A stretch of 64,000 nucleotides of DNA, from contig NW_027184063.1 of the NCBI RefSeq assembly GCF_041296385.1, positions 1,674,001-1,738,000 of the forward strand, given 5' to 3'. Position numbers and translations under genes: made by a program. Each line of letters opens with the position of its first letter. Position 1 is the stretch's first letter. The notes beneath the pieces were generated by a model. That model was given only the letters and a program-made list of their open reading frames with translations. It was not told the origin of the DNA and did not search any database. Shown here in pieces: positions 1-11,059 of this stretch. Source of the stretch: Aphelocoma coerulescens (Eukaryota; Chordata; Aves; Passeriformes; Corvidae).

Positions 1-3000
1 GCATGGGCTTGTTCCCAACTGCCCTGGGCTTGCCCCTTTGGCTGCAGTCAGAGCACAATCACACTCCCGGCTCACCCTGGCATAAACCAGACCCTGCCCA
101 GAGCACAGGGATCCCTGAATGTCTCACCCTCTCTAAAGGTCTCTGAGCAAGGTCTCAGCACGCCCTTCTGCCAGGGATACTCACGCTGCCCTTGGCAAAC
201 CCAGCAGCATTTCCTCAGCTGTGGCATCTCTGCACTTCCCCGGGGGACATTCAGGGCACGCCGAGAGGCTCTGGCACAGATTTGCACCCAGGAGGGCAGC
301 TCAGAGCTTGGAAGGACACAGTGAGGAGAGCTCTGGGTGTACCCATGATGGTATCTCCAGGAGGGAGGCTCAGCTCATTCCCCTTTCCCATGGACTGCTT
401 TGCCCACAGCCCCACAGGGCACAGGGAAGCTTGGACATCCCATTCCCATGGACAGCCTTGTCTGGCAGGAATCCCAAGGGCAGAGCCTGACTCAGCTGCT
501 GCAGATCCCAGAGCCCCCCTGAGAGCACCAGATTAACAGTGACAATGTGAGAGGGGTAATAATAATAACAATAACAAGGACAATAGCAGAGACTCAGAAT
601 GTTCTGTCATTCTGGGATTCCAACTCCTGTTCTGCTTCTCTCATCCCGCAACCTTCCCATCCTGCTCCAAGCAGGAAATCCAAACAGGCTCAGGAACGCT
701 CCTGATCTTGACAGCAATCCCTGGCTTACCTTCTTTTGGGAAGTGCCTCCGGAGCTGTGGCCAGGCTGGTGTGGAGCTGGGAGCAGCCCTGCCCCAGCCA
801 GCAGCTCTCAGCAGCAGCACCTGCCCTGCTCAGGGTCACTCCTTCCCCCCGCAGCTCCTCCCCCAGCGCTGGCAGCAGCTCCCCGGGCCGGCTGAGAGCT
901 GCCCCTGGCAGGCAGCAGAGTCCCTGCCCCAGCACAGCGCCCTGGGCTGCAGGACCCTGCTCTGCAGGAAAGCCCTGGGCACCCCTGGCTGTAGCCCTGG
1001 CTGAGAGGTCACTGCTGTCCTCACACACATTCCCCTGGCCAGGTACAGCTCTCCCAACCCCCTATGGCTCCTCAGTCCCAGACACCAACCACCATCTATG
1101 GAGCTCCCCATCAGTGCCATGGAGACTCTCAAGGCCACCCCCAGCCCCACAGAATCCCCTTTGTCCCCATCAGATCCGACACCACCTCTAAAGTGACCAC
1201 TTCTGGGCACTGCCAGGGCCGTGCCACCCTGCAGATCCCTGCAAACCACAGTGGTGTCTTCGAGGCCACAACCCGAGTCTCAGACAGTTTCCCACTCTTT
1301 ATGTCTGGAGCTGACCAAGAAATGCCCCATGGTGGGGTGCCCCTTTCCTGCAGTCACCGCAATGACCAACGTCAAACTGAGCCCTCGCTGAGGCTTTCCC
1401 CAGGAGAAGCAGCATTTGTTCCCCCACAGGGCAGCCTGTTCTTTTGGGGGGCAGTGGGCACAGGGGCAACAGCAGCCCTGAAGGAAGCGGGATTGCCTGC
1501 GGAACAGCCTGACGCCAAACAGACTTCAGTGTCACAAAGGCAGAGGAGAGGGGGTCTCTAGGAGGCCAAGCCCGGCAGAGCTGTCTGTCCTGGCAGGTTT
1601 CATCTGGGAACAGTCCTTGGATACACAGAAATTTGGAAGAGGAATCTCAGTTTTGGCCATGGGCCCCTGGAGGAGAAGGACGGATCTGTTCCATAGGAAG
1701 GAAAGCACGGAGGCCCAGAGCTCCAGGGGCAGATGAGAAGCGACTCTCAACATTCCAAGATCAGCTGGAGCTGTCAGGTGGTCACCAGGAGGCCAAGCCA
1801 GCCAGAACTGTTCCAGGTTCCCTTGCTTCCATAGGCACCTCAATGTCACAAAAATGTCCTTGGTTCCATGCGGCCCAGCAGTGTCACAATGGACCCTGTG
1901 ATTCCATGAGGACCTGCAGGAGCACAATGGTCTCCTTGGATCCATGGGGCCTCTCAGAATCACACTGGCCCCTTGCTTCCATGGGGCCCAGCAGTGCCCC
2001 GATGATCCCCTTGCATCCAATTCCAAAATTACAGGGCTCCCAAGCAAAAATGCAGGAAAAGGAGGAACAGGTCTTTACTATAAAATACAGAGAGAGCACA
2101 ACAGAACAAACAACACCACGGGAACAGAAGGTTCCCACTCGCTGAGCACAAACCATCATGGGATACTGCATCCCTGACTCAGCCCCAAGACAGGTTTGAG
2201 AAATGAGCCTTGTGGGAGCCCACCTGGCACAGAGGATTTTCCATCTGGCAACGCGGGGGATGCTCTGGGGGCTGCTGAGAGACTGAAATGTTGTGGTTCA
2301 CAGCTGAGACTTTGTCAGGAAGGGCTTTTTGCCCATTATGGCAGAACTGTATAAAGGAGCTGCCACCACCCAAGCACCCCCTGTCCCTGAATGTGCCTCC
2401 TGAGGGGAACTTTGGCCTGCAAGTTGAGCTAAGGGACCTTGAGATCAGGGAAAGGGGGACTCTTAGCCAGGGATCTCAGGTCTAGGGAGAAGGAAACAAG
2501 GCTGAGGGAGGAGAATGAATCCACCAGAAAGCCAAGGCCAGAGCTGTCCTAAAAATCAGCCCTGGCTGGAGGAGGCCCCAGCCCCCAGACCCATTTGCTG
2601 AGGCCAGGTTTGCACCCCCATCCCCCAACCAAGGGGGCAGGAGGAGAGTTTGGGGGTGTGAGGTACACCCTGCCCAGGGGGAGTGAACACCACCCCCCTT
2701 ACCCAGACTGGCTCCGCTGTGAAACCCCCACCCCGGGAAGGCCACACACACAGGGGACAGTGTCACACTTGCCCCTCCCAAGGGGAGGTCTCTGTCCCTG
2801 TCACTCCCTTGCTCTCCCCCCTCTTCTCTTTCACAGGCTGGGGTCTTTGCCAAATGTGAGAATCATTTTCCTCTTCGTCCCTGTCACCTCTGTGACATCT
2901 ACACAGAGTTTATCCTTCCTTTAAATCATCTGTATTGGGCCGAACTTTCACTTTTCTTTGACAGGAACCTGCCAGCAGCTGAGCTGGAGCTGTGCGGGAA

Positions 3001-3160
3001 CCGCTGGACCTTTGAATTGCCACCATCACTGCTTGTGCTGTTGGTTCATTCATGGTTGGGGTTTGTTTGTGTTTTCATCACAAGTGACTTGTGGGAAGAG
3101 CAAACATTCCTCCAAGCATTTTCGGTAGAGTTAAGTTTGATTTCTGCCAAGTTTATTTTG
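1..3160. other. Conserved unit stretch with no recognised gene
   Basis: I see no gene I can name. The stretch is GC-rich and CpG-poor and so open in several frames on both strands, none preferred. Part of it (about 1,800-2,010) is a degenerate repeat of a phrase with TTCCATGAGG or CCATGGGG plus GTGTCACA. That phrase recurs near 19,200-19,470, 23,050-24,190, 25,990-26,640 and 28,680-28,880. Reverse complement and third-copy counterparts are kept. Confidence 0.5.
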
Positions 3161-3164
3161 TCCG

Positions 3165-3690
3165 GTGCCCAGGGGATGCTCAAGGGGTCTCTGTGCCTCT
3201 CTCCCTGGGGGATGCTGGGGAGGGGCTTGGTGGGGCTGTCCCTGTCCCTCTCACTCCACGGCATTCCCAAGGCAGTGTCCCTGTCCCTTTCAGCCTTGGG
3301 GATGCTCAGGCATCTCCATCCCTCTTGCCCCAGGGAATGCTTGTTCGGGACTGCGGACCAAGGGCTCTGTGTCCCTCACACTGCTGAGTGTGCTCAGGGG
3401 CTCTCCAACCTTCTCATACCTGGGGATGCCGGGGGAGTCTCTGTCCTTCTCACCCCTGGGGTGACCCAGCCCAAGCACCATCGTGGTGAGAGCGACACAG
3501 ACACCCCCAAACCCACACAAGCACCTCCCAAGGATCCCAAGGGAAGAAGGACAGAGACCCTCACCAGGCACTGAGTGGGGTGAGAGGGACAGAGACCATC
3601 CCCACTGCCCCGAATCATTCCCAGACAAGAGAGGCTTGGAGACCCCCCTCGGGACTCCCCAGGTAGGAGAGGGATAGAGAAACTAAACTT
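3165..3690. repeat. Degenerate tandem repeat, roughly 45-bp phrase
   Basis: A phrase built on TGTCCCTGTCCCTCTCAC, then CAGGGCATTCCC, is repeated imperfectly. It is present as the reverse complement at about 17,560-18,070 and directly at 29,880-30,470. The third copy carries about two more units than the left arm, so unit number varies between copies. Confidence 0.6.
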
Positions 3691-4008
3691 GGGGGGCAGC
3701 TGGGTCGTCCAAGATCCAGGTGCTGCCACGCTGCCCATACATTCCACAAGAGCATTCCGGGAAGGCGGCCCTGAATGTGACCCTTGGCGGTCAGGCATCA
3801 GCCTTCACATCCCTGGCGGAGCAGAGACAGAGAGGACGAGAGACTTTCCCCCTCTTATTCCTGTGGAAGGGTGAACCCCAGCTGCCCTTTTCTTCTGCTG
3901 CCTCCTCATCTCCTCGGCTGAGGATGTCAAACTCCCCAGGAGCAGGAAGAAGCCCATTCCGGGTTTCCTTGTGTCTGCAGCCTGGAACATCCACTCCCAG
4001 CAGAGCAC

Positions 4009-4704
4009 TTGGTGAAAGCCCTGCTGAATGACAGCAGGAGGAGGTTTGTGAGAAAGGCAGGAAATTGTATTTTGATAGGAAATCACAATTCCAAATTCTT
4101 TCTTTCTGTCACATTCATTTTCAGTCAGTTCTGGTCTGGTTTCCAGAGTGCCACCTTCTCAGCTGATTGTATTTGTGTTCTCCTTCCTCTTCTGCCTTTC
4201 TTTGCCTGCTCTGTTTGTCTCTCAGTGTCTCTCTGGAGCCAGGGCAGCTCCCACCAAAGGCCCTCCCCTGATTTTGTTCCCAATCCACCAGCTAAAACAA
4301 CCATGGATGAGGTGATGAAGGCTGGCAGTGAAATGTCACTGGAAGATCTTGCTGCACTTGGCTTTTGGCTCCTTCCTGAGAGCTTTGCCTTCAAGGGCAG
4401 GAACATCTTCTCCTTGCTGGGAACTGGAATTCCAGATCCCTGGAGGGCATGCCGTGGATGCCAGAGGGGCATTCCTGAGGCTTGCATTTTGCTGGTCCTG
4501 CTGTGCCTCCCACGGGAGCTGTGCAGGGCCAGGGGACAAGGTGCAGCAGCTGGGTGGGCTCCCAGAGCAGACAGCAAAGGCTGCTTTGCTGGACATTTCC
4601 CAGCACATTCCCAGCTGGAAGCAGAGGGAGGAAGGAAAGGCAAGCGAGTCCCTGCCAGAAGCCCAGAAGGATTGGGGTGGGAAGGGACCCTGCCCGTGGG
4701 TTAG
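4009..4704 (+). other. Long open frame kept in three copies, coding doubtful
   Basis: A frame of about 230 codons is open here and in the other two copies (16,534-17,226 minus and 34,225-34,917 plus). It starts with a valine-lysine-alanine-leucine stretch after the first Met and includes a hydrophobic run near residues 45-70 (FSADCICVLLPLLPFFACSV) followed by a cysteine- and proline-rich tail. I do not recognise the product. A second frame of 162 codons on the opposite strand is equally open in all three copies, so openness may only reflect base composition and recent duplication. Confidence 0.2.
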
Positions 4705-5227
4705 TGGGCTGAAAGCCAAGTGGAGCAAGACCTTACAATGCCATCTCCCTGCCAGCCTGTGCTGCTGACAGGAGCAGGGTGCCACTTTAGCCCTCTGTGG
4801 GTGAGACCAAACTGTGCATTCCACTCCCCTTATCTCATTTCTGATGAGCTGTTCATGATGGGTCCTTTGCAGGAGCTGCCCAGTGCACCCCCGACCCCTC
4901 AGGCTATGAGGAGCTGGCTGTTAAATGAGATAAGGAAGGAGAGGCAAACCCTGGGAGGCAGGGCAGTGTTTCTTTTTCTGCACACCAATGACTCAGCTGT
5001 GATAACTCCCTGCGGGGTAGCAGCAGCAGCACAGTCCCACCCAGCCTGAGGGCTCACCTCTGCTGATGGGCCATCATGGACTGAATGGCCCCAGCACAAT
5101 GGGCAGCTGCAAGGACTGAGACCATCAAGGCTCCCAAAATATCCCATGACTCCCAGGATGACATCATTCCATTGTGAAACTGCCCACCCTGGGGGAGGGG
5201 CGGAGCATTCCCACCTGAACCTGAGCA

Positions 5228-5372
5228 TATAAAATCTGGGTTTGGGGCCTTCTGCCAACACTCAAGAGATCCAGGGCAGGAGCAGAACTCCAACAGGACT
5301 GTGGCCACTGCTGTCGACAAGACTGCACCCATCACTTGGACAGGACAGTGTGTCTACCACTGCGACCAACAG
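5228..5372 (+). promoter_or_regulatory. TATA promoter and non-coding first exon, zinc-finger gene copy 1
   Basis: TATAAAA at 5,228-5,234 lies about 30 bases before a likely transcript start. A probable first exon runs to a splice donor at 5,372/5,373 (CCAACAG then GTTTTG). A second small exon probably starts at 5,406 after TTGCATGCAG and ends near 5,508. Neither carries a start in frame with the fingers, so they look untranslated. The same layout is kept in all three copies. Confidence 0.55.
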
Positions 5373-5764
5373 GTTTTGTTTTCTTTCCTTTTGCTTTGCA
5401 TGCAGCGGGACCAGGTGGTGCTCAGCACAGGAACTAACCACCACCGTTCTGCTCTTGTCCCAGGGTGCCTGGTTATACTCAGCCTTTGTGGGTTACAGCT
5501 GTATCATGGTATTTCTTCTCATCTCTTTGGTGAATTGTAACTTTCACCTTAATCTCTCTTGGGGTAGATCAGTGGGGTTCATTTCTCGCGCCAGTTAAAT
5601 CCAGCACGGTATTTGAGAGGATTTTACAGTCATGATATGCCCGGTGACTTCTAGAGAAGGACTAAGCCAACCTCTAAGAAGAACTAAGCCAACCCCTAAG
5701 TCAACACACTCACGCCTTGTTTTTCCCTCCAAACCAGGATTTCCCACTCCCAAGCCTTGGCCAG

Positions 5765-6657
5765 ATGGATGCGAAGGCTCTGAGAAAGAGGAAGATGCCC
5801 CAGGACACCCAGACAGGTGAGGAGGAAGTCCCTGCCCCTTTTCCCTCTCTCCTGCTCCATCTCCCAGCCCAGCATCACCCCCGGCTGCAGGACAACCCTG
5901 CTGCCGAGGCCGTCCTGCCGGGGACGGATAGGGGGAATCTCCTTCCCCTTCCTTGTGGCACAGAGTCAAATCCCATCCTCTCCTTGTCCTTCCTCCCCCA
6001 GACAAGGAGCTGAGGATGGAGCCCCGGGAGCACAAATCTCCACGGCAACACCTGGTGGAAGAGGCCATTTTGAGCAGCTCAACAGTGGAGGAAAGGCCCC
6101 GGAGATCCCAGAGGAGGAGGGGCTGCAAATGCAGCCCAGGGAGTGGTGTGGAGGAAAGACCCACCCTGTGCCAGGAAGGCGGCCAGAGATCCAGCCAGCC
6201 TTCAACCTTGGTGGTCCATGAGCAGCATCACGCTAGGGAGAAACGCTACAAGTGCTTGGAATGTGCGAAGAGCTTCAGCCGGAGCACCGACTTGATCCAC
6301 CACCGGTTGATCCATACTGGGGAACGGCCCTATGTGTGTGGGGAATGTGGGAAGAGCTTCAGACAGAGCTCCAGCCTGATTCACCACCAGAGGATCCACA
6401 CTGGCGAGAGGCCCTACGAGTGTACCGAGTGTGGGAAGAGCTTCAGGCAGAGATGTCACCTTATCAACCACCAGAAGATCCACACTGGCGAGAGGCCCTA
6501 CGAGTGTCCTGAGTGTGGGAAGAGCTTCCGGCAGAGATGTCACCTTATCTACCACCAGAGTATCCACACTGGGGAGAGGCCCTACAAGTGTCCTGAGTGT
6601 GGGAAAAGCTTTATCCAGAGGTCTCACTTGACCAGACACCAACGGTGCCACCAGTAA
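5765..6657 (+). CDS. C2H2 zinc-finger protein, copy 1 (5 fingers)
   Basis: Predicted nuclear DNA-binding protein of 235 residues from two coding exons, 5,765-5,816 and 6,002-6,657, joined in phase 1 by a GT/AG intron. The first exon begins with a short acidic/basic leader ([13 protein letters not shown]). The second encodes a charged linker and then five tandem fingers of the form CxECxKSF...HxxxH joined by HTGERPY linkers. No KRAB or SCAN domain is visible, which fits the zinc-finger family expanded in birds. The start was chosen because the codon is conserved at the same place in all three copies and the reading frame is maintained across the intron. After the stop a further decayed finger is still readable. 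Target sites unknown. Confidence 0.82.
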
Positions 6658-7140
6658 GGGATGCCCTACGAGTGCCCCGAGTGCGGGAAGAGCTTTGTGC
6701 ACTGCTCCAACTTCATCTCGCAGCAGAGGATCCAGGTCGAGTGATCCACAGTGACCCCCATTGGGCAGAGACCTGGTGACCCCTGTTCCAGATGATCCCC
6801 ATTGTGGGGGGAGGATGTTTGAGAGATTTATTTCCCTTCTCATTCTCGTGCTCTGATTTCATTGCTAAGAAATGCAATCCCTGTCCCCAGACTGGGTCTG
6901 CTTTTCCGTGCTGGTGATCAAGGCGGAAGCTCTCCTGGCCCTTATCTCAGCTCCTGGGCCTTATCTCAGCCAACCAAAGAAGTCACTAAACAATTTTGAG
7001 CCACTCTGAGCTTTTCTTGCTGATGACTGCCCAGGTGCCAGGCAAATCTGCTGCACCCAGACCTCCCCGCCTGGGCGCCCCCTCACCTCCAGTGCCCTCC
7101 GGGAGCCAAATTAAGGGAGAGAGGGGAGAATTCAGCACCT
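6658..7140. other. Relic finger and 3' flank, no gene
   Basis: Directly after the stop codon one more finger can be read in frame ([11 protein letters not shown] at about 6,664-6,696), but its first zinc-binding histidine is replaced by glutamine. The rest, to the MHC remnant, has no recognised gene. A GATTTCATTGCTAAG stretch near 6,855 is conserved in all three copies. Confidence 0.5.
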
Positions 7141-7154
7141 GCCGAGAGCTGGGG

Positions 7155-7933
7155 TTGGGGCAGCTGGGGCCATACTGGTGGCACTGATGGTGCTGGGAGC
7201 CCCCCTGGCCACAGGCATGGAGCTCTGAGGTGAGCCGAGGGGGTGGGAAGAGGAGTCCAGGTATGGTGGGAAAGGTACGGAGAGGAGGGAAAATGGGTGT
7301 GTGGGACCCATAAAATGAGTTGGAGGGGGAGTGGGACCCCCTAAAGCAAGAATGGGAAGGGGGCTGAGGACTGGGGGATGATGGGAGAGGCATGGGAAAG
7401 CTTAGAAATTGGGGAATGGAAGGGTGGGATCCCAAAACTGGGCCGGACGGGGGCCGGGGATTGGGAGGATTGTGTGAAAAGGGTTGGGAAAGGGTTAAAA
7501 GGGGGGACTGGGACCCCCAAACTGATGGGGGCAGGGGCTGGCAGCTGGGGATTGATGGGAAAGGAGGGGAGAAAACAGAAAAAGGGTGGAAATGAGGGTG
7601 GGACTGCAGGAAGTAAGGTCCCATGGCAGCCGTGGAGCAAGGGGTTGTGGAGTGGGGATCCAGGGTGGCTCCCTGAGCTCTTGGCTTGCTGTGGGGTGTT
7701 GGGTTTCAGGGGGAGCACCCCCTGACCTGTGTCCTGTATACACAGAGCTCTTCCAGCACATGGTAAAGTCCAACTGTTGTTTCATTAATGGTACAGACCA
7801 GGTGGGGTTTGTGGTGAGGTTCAGCTAAAGCTTGGAGCAGCTCCTGCACTTGGACAGCAATGTGGGGCACTGCGTGGGGGACACGCTGTATGGGGAGAAA
7901 CAGGTCCAGTGCTGGAACACTGTCCTGGGGTGA
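7155..7933 (+). pseudogene. MHC class II beta pseudogene, copy 1 (exons 1-2)
   Basis: Exon 1 (about 7,155-7,228) encodes a typical class II beta leader (AAGAILVALMVLGAPLATG), but the start codon is CTG and a TGA falls just before the donor. Exon 2 begins at 7,746 after ACACAG and encodes the start of the beta-1 domain (ELFQHMVKSNCCFINGTDQV, then HLDSNVGHCVGDTLYGEKQ). An in-frame TAA follows VRFS. At 7,934 an ERV LTR replaces the rest of the gene. In life such a protein presents peptides to T cells; this copy cannot. Confidence 0.82.
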
Positions 7934-8522
7934 TGTTATGAGGCTGCTTTATTCCTTAACCCTCCGCTCAATGCCCAAGGACGCTGTGTCTTTAGGATGG
8001 ACCTGGGGGTGGGGCCAGAGCCACGGGACGCGAGTGAGGGTCAGTTCAACAGCTAGAGCCCAACGGCTCAGGGGCTCCTGGGTCTCGGCAGGGTCTGGGA
8101 GGGAGTGAGCTGGGAGCGCTGTGCGACTCAGGTTTTTGGTTTTCTGGCTAGCTGGAAGAAGGTTCTGTTGGGTTTTCTTGTTCATTTTCCCTTCCCTCCC
8201 CCTTGCCTCACTGCCTCCCTTCCCTTCCCACCAGTCCAGGGAGCCTGCTGGTTTGCCCCAGTGGGCCTGCGGGGTGGCTCCAGCTGGTCTGAGCCTGTGC
8301 GTCTGTTCCCTCTCCAGGAATTTGTTGTATTTCATGGTTTCTTCCCCTATTCTACCGTGCTTTGTTTGGTGTTAATAAACAGTTTGGGGTTTTTTTTCCA
8401 CTTTCAGTTCTTGTGACCCACTTGTCTTACTGCTGGAGGAAAACGGGAGGCCCTTTTCCCTTTGGAGGACACACTCATTCCAGAGTGTTTCCTCCTGAAG
8501 TCTTGTCTCCAAAAACAAGACA
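7934..8522 (+). mobile_element. Class II (ERVK-like) LTR, left arm
   Basis: A 589-bp LTR starting TGTTATGAGG and ending GACA, with AATAAA near 8,374 followed by a T/G-rich stretch. Six bases later comes TGGTGCCCAACTTAAGGG (8,529-8,546), which resembles a tRNA-Lys(1,2) primer binding site. Only about 90 bases of leader follow before the palindrome breakpoint. The LTR interrupts MHC exon 2. Boundaries are inferred from the TG...CA ends and the primer site. Confidence 0.75.
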
Positions 8523-8619
8523 TAAATTTGGTGCCCAACTTAAGGGTCACGTGGAAGCGGAAAAACATATTAAAATCATTTTGGTTTGACTCACTTTTGT
8601 ATTGAGGTACAGCAGTAAG

Positions 8620-9619
8620 ACTGTCCAGAAACTGAGAGCTTCAGGGCCCCTTGTCATCCCTTGGTCGATACTTAGATCAAGTGACAGGGACCCCAAATGC
8701 CTCGCTTCAGTGCCATCCAGAATATACCATCGCTTGCAGCGTCCCAGATTTGGACCATCCAACTTAATATAGTTTCATCAGGCCGTTGGGTGTAATCCTT
8801 CCTCAGGGTACGAAGGCCCTCTATGGACAGGGACTCGGTAATGATTTCAGGTTCCACTTGCTCTGCTGGCTGTGAAGGTCCTGGCTGCCCATCATCATCC
8901 AGCGGGCAAATGGATTTGGCTTTGTGTTTCTTTCTCTGGACAGGGGCAATTGTTGTTGGTTTAGGCTCCCCATCTGCTTTAGCTGCAGCTGGAGTGATTG
9001 GGGTGTCTGCTGCCTTATTCTCCTGCCCCTCTGGCTGTATCTTCTGCCCTACAGAATCCAGCAGCGTGCGGTTAGCATTAGCCAGGACCCAGCACATGGC
9101 AATGAGCTTTTCCTTTTCATCAGTGTTGTTATTGCAGTTTTCCTTCAGATACTTCCCCACCTCAGCTGGATTCTGAATTTGTTCAGGGGGGAGGTTCCAG
9201 GCTCCTGGGTCAGAAAAGTGCTTCAGGGTCAGGCCTATGTCCTCCCATACCCCACAGCACTTAGGATTTTCTGCAACTGGGGCAGGTGTCTGGGCAACCC
9301 CTCTGGAAATCTCAGCCCTTATTTTAGACAAACTGGAGACCACATTGAGAAACCCTGCAAGATAACATAACAAGGAGGTGGCATCTTTGACATCCAGGGG
9401 AAACTGGACACTTTCAAAAGGTGACGTGCCAGATCTGAAGGGGAAGAAGGAGATGAAGGGCTGGGAATTATCATCCCCTGCTTTTCCCCTAACAAGCTGG
9501 GTGTAATTTCTAATACATTCCAAAAGGAAACTACCAAGGCCAGAATGGGAAAACAACATGACATACACCTTCTCCATGGCTTCCATTACTCCAGCAAAAC
9601 TTCGATGAATCACTGGCAC
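8620..9619 (-). pseudogene. Endogenous retrovirus gag fragment (capsid region)
   Basis: Reading on the minus strand from 9,619, an open frame of 315 codons ends at 8,672, and gag-like sequence continues in another frame to about 8,620. Features include a proline-rich region, then LRTLRKDYTQRPDETI and a tryptophan-rich helix typical of avian betaretrovirus-like capsids. A frameshift near 8,725 joins to DGTEARHLGSLSLD. The fragment stops at the palindrome breakpoint; nothing of pol is seen. It belongs to the ERV whose LTR lies at 12,382-12,972, since orientation and order agree. Confidence 0.7.
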
Positions 9620-9707
9620 CAGGCATATTAAAATGGCAGTGCTGATTCTTATTCCTGACTTCTAAAAGTGTAAGCCAGGGACCCAACTGCCCATAGCTGT
9701 GGACATG

Positions 9708-10288
9708 TGTTGCAGTGGGGATACTGTAACATGCCTATACCAAACCAGGAGTCCCGTGGAATAGAAATATATACAGACGGATTCTTGATAGATATTTCAG
9801 AGATGTTTATTTCCCCAGCCGCACGGCCGGGCTCTGCTGAGGAACATTTAGAGTCACAGGGAACCGAGGGTCCTTGCCCGCGCAGGAAACACAAACCAAC
9901 CCATGGGGAATGAGGCTGACCGGGGCAGGGTGTCGGAGTCTCCTCTTCCCGCCATGTAGCCCCGGGAGCCCTGAGGGGAGGCACGGGGTTTCCCTGCCCC
10001 TGGTCAGCCTCATCCCCATGGGTTGGTTTGTGTTTCCCTGCGCGGGCAAAGGAGCTCGGGTGCTGACTGTAAGAGTTCCTGGGCAGAGCCCGGCCATGCG
10101 GCTGGGGAAATAAACATATCTGAAACATCTAGCAAGAATCCGTCCATATATATTTGTTTTCCACGGGACTCGTGGTTTGATATAGGCGTGTTGCAGTATC
10201 CCCACTGTAACAGCAGGGAAACCCCGTGTTTCTGTGCCCTCAGGGCCCCTCTCCCAGGGCTACATGGCAGGGGGAGGAGACCCCGACA
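9708..10288 (-). mobile_element. 3' LTR of the cold-shock element, interrupted
   Basis: The same LTR as at 11,953-12,228, but split at 9,930/10,213 by a second LTR in the opposite direction. Removing 9,931-10,212 and one copy of the 6-bp duplication leaves a normal-length LTR. Confidence 0.88.
9931..10212 (+). mobile_element. Nested solo LTR of the same family
   Basis: 282 bp, plus orientation, starting TGTCGGAGTC and ending CACTGTAACA. It is flanked by the 6-bp duplication GCAGGG (9,925-9,930 and 10,213-10,218). It is a later insertion, reduced to one LTR, of the same family as its host LTR. Confidence 0.9.
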
Positions 10289-10484
10289 TTTCCCCCGTTT
10301 TATTTTAATAAACGGAGAATGAAGACAACTGGATAAACATAACAAGAACAGTTTCAAAACAAAACAAGCCACCCTCCTGAGTCTTTAAATGTCCAAACAG
10401 ATTCTGTAGAACATCTTAGGGCTGACAGAAGGGAGACAGAACTCTCTGAGCATGCTTTGTAGGGAAACTGAGGCAGGAGAGGGT

Positions 10485-11042
10485 TTAATTTCTTCCCTCC
10501 CCCTTTTCATCCCCCTCTCGGCATTGGAAAGGGATTTTTGGGGAAACAATTGGCAAAGGTATGGTTTTGTGAGGGAAACCATGGATGGAAAAACGGATTT
10601 GGAATACACTGGGGGTAATAGGACATAGGGTAAAAGGGAAAGGTGGGATTAGGAAAGGGAGACTGTAGGGGGGCCTACCAAGGAGATATTGTCTAACATG
10701 ACTACGATTTTTAGCATATATACTGCCTTTCACAGGAACACCATCAGGCCCAGTGACCTGCGATGCTTGTAACCCTTTTCTACCTTGTATGATTTTGAAT
10801 TCCACCACCTCTCCATCTCCCAAGCTTGGGATGCATTTTTCAGGGTTATTCTTTTTAATAGCAGTTCTATGCACCAATATGTCTTGCTGGTTATCACATC
10901 TTGTTATAAAACCGTAATTTTGTTTAACATTATACCATTTCACTATCCCTAAGTTCTTAGCTACTATGGTCTTTTCCTTTTTCCGAGTGGCTGCTGTTTT
11001 GTGTCTCGCTGTGTCTTTGCTCTCTCTTTTGGTCGCTCCCAT
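10485..11042 (-). CDS. Y-box type cold-shock domain protein inside an LTR element
   Basis: A 185-residue open frame. Residues 1-25 are basic. Residues about 26-100 form a cold-shock domain related to vertebrate Y-box proteins: GIVKWYNVKQNYGFIT with the RNP1-like YGFI core, DILVHRTAIKKNNP with the RNP2-like core, then GDGEVVEFKI and VTGPDGVPVKGS. These domains bind single-stranded RNA and DNA. The basic/acidic tail of true Y-box proteins is missing; the last 80 residues are hydrophobic, Pro-rich and unrelated. The frame is the same as the upstream matrix-like frame, with one TGA (11,088) between them. Whether it is translated is unknown. It lacks introns, as expected for sequence captured as RNA. 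Confidence 0.7.
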   Translation of the reverse strand: MGATKRESKDTARHKTAATRKKEKTIVAKNLGIVKWYNVKQNYGFITRCDNQQDILVHRTAIKKNNPEKCIPSLGDGEVVEFKIIQGRKGLQASQVTGPDGVPVKGSIYAKNRSHVRQYLLGRPPYSLPFLIPPFPFTLCPITPSVFQIRFSIHGFPHKTIPLPIVSPKIPFQCREGDEKGEGRN

Positions 11043-11059
11043 TTTGGAATTGTCGGCGC

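Larger units (their letters stand above)
1..8619 (+). repeat. Left arm of a large inverted duplication
   Basis: This block is repeated in reverse complement at 12,284-21,224 (base 1 pairs with about 21,224) and in part, directly, at 27,883-38,096. It contains, in order, an unrecognised stretch, a TATA promoter at 5,228, a zinc-finger gene, a broken MHC class II beta gene and an ERV LTR with its primer site. Homology to the other arm stops at 8,619, about 90 bases past the LTR primer site. The left edge lies outside the window. Arms match almost line for line by eye; differences include small indels and finger number. Confidence 0.93.

Noticed and set aside
4228..4704. Cys-rich secreted peptide (defensin-like) reading of the doubtful open frame
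   Set aside because: Cysteine spacing fits no defensin pattern and the opposite strand is equally open.
6850..6890. MHC class II X/Y box promoter upstream of the class II beta remnant
   Set aside because: The conserved CATTGCTAAG stretch does not match the X box well enough and spacing to a Y box is not right.
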